In this document: positions 31,387 through 35,117 of the stretch, piece by piece
Numbering within the stretch: the first letter of the stretch is position 1
Layout of the letters: each line of letters starts with the position of its first letter
Source: Rubneribacter badeniensis
GTDB lineage: Bacteria; Actinomycetota; Coriobacteriia; Coriobacteriales; Eggerthellaceae
DNA: 35,117 bases
NCBI RefSeq assembly: GCF_002899695.1
Contig: NZ_PPEL01000020.1
Location: 1 to 35,117, forward strand
Direction: 5' to 3'
The notes under the pieces: model-generated
The model's database searches: none
What the model saw: the letters and a program-made list of their open reading frames with translations, nothing else
What the model was told of the DNA's origin: nothing
Position numbers and translations under genes: made by a program

Positions 31387-33753
31387 TCACCCGCCGATCT
31401 TCACGATGGGGGCGTAGTCCTTCAGCAGCTTCTTCGTCTGGCCGGTCTTGGCGAACTTCACGTGGAGCGTGTCGCCGTCCACCTTGACCACCGTGCCGCG
31501 GCCGAACGTCTTGTGGTCCACGGCGTCGCCCTTCGCGAAGGTCATCTTGGCAGCAGCCTTCTTCTCCGCGCCGGGGCGCACGTAACTGCCGGCCACGCGA
31601 CCCTGCCGCGCATCGGCGCGGCCCGCCGACCCCGAGGCGCTCGAGCGCCCGAACACGCGCCCGCCGCCCGCCTCGGTGCCGCTGCCCGCGATGCCCTTGC
31701 GGCTTCCGCGCTTCTCCCAGCCCGTGCCGCTGAAGCCGGCCGAGCCCACGCCCGTGGTCTGGCGCAGCTCGCTCGGAATCTCCTGAATGAAGCGCGAGAC
31801 GGGGTTCGACGACGTCTGTCCGAAGATCTGGCGCGCGTAGGCGCAGGTGAGGTAGAGGCGCTTGCGGGCGCGCGTGATGGCCACGTACGCGAGGCGGCGC
31901 TCCTCCTCGATGCCCGCGGCGTCACCCACGCTGTTCATGTGCGGGAACAGCGTCTCCTCCATGCCGGCCACGAACACGCAGTCGAACTCGAGGCCCTTCG
32001 ACGAGTGCACCGTCATGAGCGTGACGGCGCGGCCGTCCTCGGCCACCGTGTCGAGGTCGGTGCGCAGCCGCACCCACTCGATGAAGTCGGCGAGCGAGTC
32101 GCCCCGCAGCACGCGCACAGGCTCGTCAGCCTCGCCCGCCGCCGCACCCTCGCCGCCCGCCGTGGGCGCGGCGAAGTCGGCCTCCTCCTCGTCGTGGGTG
32201 TCTGCGAACTCATCCACGACGCCCAAGAACTCCTGAATGTTCTCGATGCGCCCGCGCGCCTCGTCGGTGTTCTCGGCCTGGAGCGCCGCGACAAGCCCGC
32301 TCTTGTCGATGATGGCCTCGACGACCTTGCGCAGATCGCCCTCGTAGGAGCGCGCCTCGTTCAGCAGCCCCACGAACGAGGCCACGGCTTGGCGCGCCGA
32401 CGCGCGCAGCTCCGGATCCACGATGGCCAGCTCCACCGCCTCCAGAAACGGCATGCCCATCTCGCGCGCGAACTGCTCAATGCGCTCGATGGTGGTCTTG
32501 CCAACGCCGCGGCGCGGCACGTTGATCACGCGCTTCGCCGCGATGTCGTCCGCCGGGTTCACCACAAGCGTGAGGTAGGCCATCACGTCGCGAATCTCGG
32601 CGCGGTCGAAGAAGCGCGTGCCGCCCACGATGCGATAGGGCACACCCGCACGCAAGAGCATGTCCTCCAGCATGCGCGACTGCGCGTTGGTGCGGTAGAA
32701 CACGGCCATCTGGTTGTACGACAGCCCCGCCGCGCGCCGCTTCTCGATCTCGCCGGCGATCCAGCGGCCCTCGTCGCGCTCGTCGGCGGCCATGTACACC
32801 TGGATCTTGTCGCCGTCCTCGGCGGCGGTGAAGAGCCTCTTCGCCTTGCGGTGCTGGTTGTTGGCGATCACGGCGTTGGCGGCGGCAAGCACGTTGCCCA
32901 CGCTGCGGTAGTTTTGCTCGAGCTTCACCACGTGGGCGCTCGGGTAGTCCTGCTCGAATTCGAGGATGTTGCGGATGTCGGCGCCGCGCCAGCTGTAGAT
33001 GGACTGGTCGTCGTCGCCCACCACCATGATGTTCTTATGCTTGGCGGCCAGCAGGCCCGTGATGGCGTACTGGGCGTGGTTCGTGTCCTGGTACTCGTCC
33101 ACCATGATGTAGCGGAAGCGGTCCTGATAGGCTTCGAGCACGTCCGCATGGTTCTTGAGCAGCAGATAGGCGTACAGCAGCAGGTCGTCGAAGTCGAAGG
33201 CGTTCGCGGCCTTCAATCGCTCCTGCAATCGCGCGTACACGCGCGCGGCCACCTTCCCCACCGGGTCATTCGCCTGCTTCTCGAACTCGAGCGGCACCAC
33301 CAGCTCGTTTTTCGCCGTGGAGATGCGGTTCATGAGCGCGTTTATCGGAAAGCGCTTCGGATCGACGTCCAGCTCGGCCATGATCTCCTTGTACAGGCGC
33401 TTCTGATCGTCAGTGTCGTAGATGGTGAAGTTGCGCGTGAAGCCCAGGCGCTCGGCATCGGCGCGCAGGATGCGCACGCACATGCTGTGGAACGTCGACA
33501 CCCACATGCCGCGGGCGCGCGGCCCCACGAGGCCGCCGAGGCGCTCGCGCATCTCGGCTGCGGCCTTGTTCGTGAACGTGATGGCGAGGATCTGCCACGG
33601 GGCCACGCCGTGGTTCTCGATGAGGTTCGCGATGCGGTACGTGAGCACGCGCGTCTTGCCCGAGCCGGCGCCCGCCAGCACGAGCAGCGGCCCGTCTATC
33701 GTGGTGACCGCCTCGCGCTGCGGCCCGTTCAGGGTTTCGATGTCGATTGGCAT
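31387..33753 (-). CDS. pcrA: ATP-dependent DNA helicase PcrA/UvrD
   Basis: A 788-residue superfamily 1A 3'-5' helicase used in nucleotide excision repair and for removing RecA and stalled polymerase. AGAGSGKT (27-34) is motif I, DEYQDTN (219-225) is motif II, and GDDDQSIYSWRGA is motif III. TVHSSKGLEFDCVFVAGMEE and EERRLAYVAITRARKRL are motifs V and VI. The C-terminal tail (FGRGTVVKVDGDTLHVKF) is the Tudor-like domain that docks PcrA on RNA polymerase. A poorly conserved linker (about 660-740) is Gly/Ser/Arg-rich. The start at 33753 (MPIDIETLN) follows GAAGGA; the frame is open upstream, but that part has no domain. The toxin-antitoxin promoter begins 24 bp after its stop. Confidence 0.97.
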   Translation of the reverse strand: MPIDIETLNGPQREAVTTIDGPLLVLAGAGSGKTRVLTYRIANLIENHGVAPWQILAITFTNKAAAEMRERLGGLVGPRARGMWVSTFHSMCVRILRADAERLGFTRNFTIYDTDDQKRLYKEIMAELDVDPKRFPINALMNRISTAKNELVVPLEFEKQANDPVGKVAARVYARLQERLKAANAFDFDDLLLYAYLLLKNHADVLEAYQDRFRYIMVDEYQDTNHAQYAITGLLAAKHKNIMVVGDDDQSIYSWRGADIRNILEFEQDYPSAHVVKLEQNYRSVGNVLAAANAVIANNQHRKAKRLFTAAEDGDKIQVYMAADERDEGRWIAGEIEKRRAAGLSYNQMAVFYRTNAQSRMLEDMLLRAGVPYRIVGGTRFFDRAEIRDVMAYLTLVVNPADDIAAKRVINVPRRGVGKTTIERIEQFAREMGMPFLEAVELAIVDPELRASARQAVASFVGLLNEARSYEGDLRKVVEAIIDKSGLVAALQAENTDEARGRIENIQEFLGVVDEFADTHDEEEADFAAPTAGGEGAAAGEADEPVRVLRGDSLADFIEWVRLRTDLDTVAEDGRAVTLMTVHSSKGLEFDCVFVAGMEETLFPHMNSVGDAAGIEEERRLAYVAITRARKRLYLTCAYARQIFGQTSSNPVSRFIQEIPSELRQTTGVGSAGFSGTGWEKRGSRKGIAGSGTEAGGGRVFGRSSASGSAGRADARQGRVAGSYVRPGAEKKAAAKMTFAKGDAVDHKTFGRGTVVKVDGDTLHVKFAKTGQTKKLLKDYAPIVKIGG

Positions 33754-34110
33754 GCCGATCCTTCGTGAGAGCTTGCACGGAGCCGCCGAACGGCGCGCCC
33801 CCGCGCGCCGCAGCCCCGTTTCGTCGTGAAGCAGCATTGTAGCGCTTCGGAGGCAGAGGTTGGCGACTCATGCAAGAAATGCAGAGATGCGGCCGCGCGC
33901 TTCATTCGCGAAGCAAGCTTGCCTTTTCTCCACTAACCAGGATCGACATGGACATGTTCGCCGAGTCTCGAGCCAATCTTGTTCCGATCAGGCATTTCGG
34001 TTCTCTGCACGCTCATCGGACAGGGAGACTTCCGAAGCGTCGACAGAACCTCGTTCGGCGGCCGATCTGGCTTCTACCGACCTTGGTTTAGCGTAAACCC
34101 GCATAGGTGG
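33754..34110. other. Gene-free stretch upstream of pcrA
   Basis: Lower GC than its surroundings from about 33850 on, with no credible coding frame. The pcrA promoter must lie near 33760-33850 on the minus strand, but I cannot place its boxes. Nothing else is recognised before the MITE-like element at 34111. Confidence 0.4.
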
Positions 34111-34230
34111 TAGCACAAAATGACGGTTAAGAACGATTTTCTCACTCCTTTTGAGACTGTTTTTAGAGAAACGCCAGGTCGCGAAATCCTGCTCGGCTGA
34201 AAAATCGTTCTTAACCGTCATTTTGTGCTA
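34111..34230. mobile_element. MITE-like element with 30-bp perfect terminal inverted repeats
   Basis: 34111-34140 starts TAGCACAAAATGACGGTTAA and is the exact reverse complement of 34201-34230. The 60-bp core has no gene. If the outermost TA at each end is a duplicated target, the element is 116 bp. That would match miniature relatives of IS630/mariner transposons, which insert at TA. No transposase is in the window. AT content is higher than in the neighbours. A large regulatory hairpin is the alternative. Confidence 0.75.
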
Positions 34231-34247
34231 AAGGGGCATCCCGTCTA

Positions 34248-34272
34248 TGTTAAACCAGGATTGACACGAACT
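34248..34272 (+). repeat. Dispersed repeat copy (TGTnAAACC-N4-TTGAC family)
   Basis: TGTTAAACCAGGATTGACAC then GAACT. It is closest to the copies at 26583 and 34725 and lies 17 bases beyond the MITE-like element. Confidence 0.5.
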
Positions 34273-34323
34273 CCTGTTCGCTAAACCTTGAGTCGGGCTT
34301 GCTCTGATCGGAGGTTCGGAGGG

Positions 34324-34348
34324 TTCCCGCCCGCCGGGCGGGCGGGAA
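34324..34348. repeat. 25-bp GC palindrome
   Basis: TTCCCGCCCGCC and GGCGGGCGGGAA flank a single G. It is a perfect dyad in gene-free DNA, able to form a hairpin on either strand, with no U-run. Confidence 0.6.
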
Positions 34349-34449
34349 GGGGCCTCCTGCGACACCGGTGGAACCCCACTCGGCAGTCCAATCCAGTCTG
34401 CGGCGACCCTGGTCTAGCAGAGAGGTCGGTAAGCTCTGGACAAAAGCGA

Positions 34450-34487
34450 GCGGTTTCTCTATTTCCGTTTGAGGATAGGGAAACCGC
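34450..34487. terminator. Hairpin in the terminal gene-free region
   Basis: GCGGTTTCTCTAT (34450-34462) pairs with ATAGGGAAACCGC (34475-34487), one G-U pair, 12-base loop. On the minus strand it is followed by TCGCTTTTG, a weak U-run, so a minus-strand terminator is possible; no gene is seen that would use it. Confidence 0.4.
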
Positions 34488-34724
34488 CCTTGCCTTCGGC
34501 CAGGCGTCTCGCTCGAACATTGGCCGCAACGCGCAAGCGGAGGGCCTCTTCGGGCCGAGAAAACCGGAGAAACCACCGCTTTTTGTCCATGACCTTTTGC
34601 GTCATGTTCGCCGAGAGGGCGAGGCGGGACGCCCCGCCGCAACTTCGGCCCGCGCCTTGTCGGCTACATGGCGTTCGACACCCTGCGCGCCGCCGCCCGC
34701 CGCGTGCGGAGGAGGCCAGATCCA

Positions 34725-34857
34725 TGTAAAGCCAGGATTGACATAGGTCAGATCCGCTCGCTGAGCAAAACCCGCCGGCGCTTTGGAAAACCCTTCGCCC
34801 GACGGGCGGGACCTTGTACAGCGGATCGGTCCAGCCTCTGTCAACGGTGGTTTTACA
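34725..34857. repeat. Inverted pair of dispersed-repeat copies
   Basis: TGTAAAGCCAGGATTGACAT at 34725 (+) and TGTAAAACCACCGTTGACAG read on the minus strand from 34857 face each other. The similarity continues to a shared GATCCGCT (34751-34758 and, inverted, 34820-34827). The 133-bp unit thus has diverged terminal inverted repeats. No gene inside. Confidence 0.5.
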
Positions 34858-35099
34858 CATAGACTTCGCCTTTTGTCCGCGAAAACGTGCGCCTGACGAA
34901 CAGTTTTGCCGCCCTCGACGGCATTTCGGGCCTCGCCACGCCCTTGCGAGGTGGCGCGACCTCGGCTTTTCCCTCCGAAACCCCCATCGCGCGCGGCGAA
35001 GCCCCAAAACCGTTCACCAATCGCAAATTTTCGCCGCTCCGGAGGGAAAAATCCACCGCGCGCCGCGGCCCCCGCCAAAAAGACCCGCCGAACCGGCGC

Positions 35100-35117
35100 C
35101 TGTCTCTTATACACACT
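35100..35117. other. Transposase-library adapter remnant
   Basis: CTGTCTCTTATACACA (35100-35115) is identical to the reverse complement of the Tn5 mosaic end used in Nextera-type libraries; the last two bases differ by one missing T. It is not genomic sequence. Read on the minus strand it yields the artefact peptides MCIRDR and MYKRQ. The window ends at a contig end. Confidence 0.95.

Noticed and set aside
33859-34221. Short open frames over the MITE-like element
   Set aside because: They are caused by the inverted repeat and have no ribosome site or family resemblance.

Overview
This 35.1 kb window comes from a high-GC Gram-positive genome, most likely an Eggerthellaceae (Coriobacteriia) gut actinobacterium such as Eggerthella, Gordonibacter or Rubneribacter. 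The assignment is an inference. It rests on a Tat-exported flavin reductase paired with a divergent membrane-embedded 12-helix LuxR regulator, a CBS-domain family II pyrophosphatase, the strong G/C bias at third codon positions, and parS sites of the universal type. The last 18 bases are a sequencing-adapter remnant, so the window ends at a contig end.

Layout. 1-1640: gene-free DNA with a degenerate purine-rich tandem repeat, an AT-rich island carrying repeated CGGTA-type motifs, and a perfect parS. 1641-6578: a TetR regulator (-), then an OmpR-type response regulator, an ABC-2 ATPase/permease pair and a short histidine kinase (+), probably one drug/peptide-sensing export module. 6579-7338: a spacer with an inverted-repeat element, a second parS and a terminator. 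7339-10807: AhpC peroxiredoxin (-) with a PerR/Fur-like box, then CsoR-type repressor and a P1B metal ATPase (+) preceded by a CsoR-type operator. 10870-12838: M20 peptidase (-) and a divergent nitroreductase. 13168-14533: a small three-helix membrane protein divergent from a LysR regulator across an AT-rich operator region. 14534-15614: a second gene-poor stretch with a second CGGTA island. 15615-18846: CBS-pyrophosphatase (-) and single-chain L-serine dehydratase (+), divergent.

19618-26133: a lantibiotic-immunity/antimicrobial-peptide-resistance locus: LanF-like ATPase, two LanE/LanG-like permeases, a YxeA-family secreted protein, a response regulator and a histidine kinase. Several of its proteins carry long low-complexity additions, most strikingly two large insertions inside the catalytic ATPase domain of the kinase. 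26825-30358: membrane LuxR regulator (-) divergent from a Tat-dependent, lipobox-bearing flavin reductase, a probable anaerobic respiratory pair. 30707-33753: PcrA/UvrD helicase followed by a Phd-ParE-type toxin-antitoxin operon with a perfect 17-bp-arm operator (all -). 33754-35117: gene-free, with a 120-bp MITE-like element, copies of a dispersed repeat, GC-rich hairpins and the adapter.

Common threads are envelope stress/antimicrobial sensing (two ABC plus two-component modules), metal and peroxide defence, and one respiratory reductase. The most unexplained signals are the two matching CGGTA islands, the parS pair away from any par genes, the kinase with an interrupted ATP-binding domain, and several short inverted-repeat elements confined to the gene deserts.
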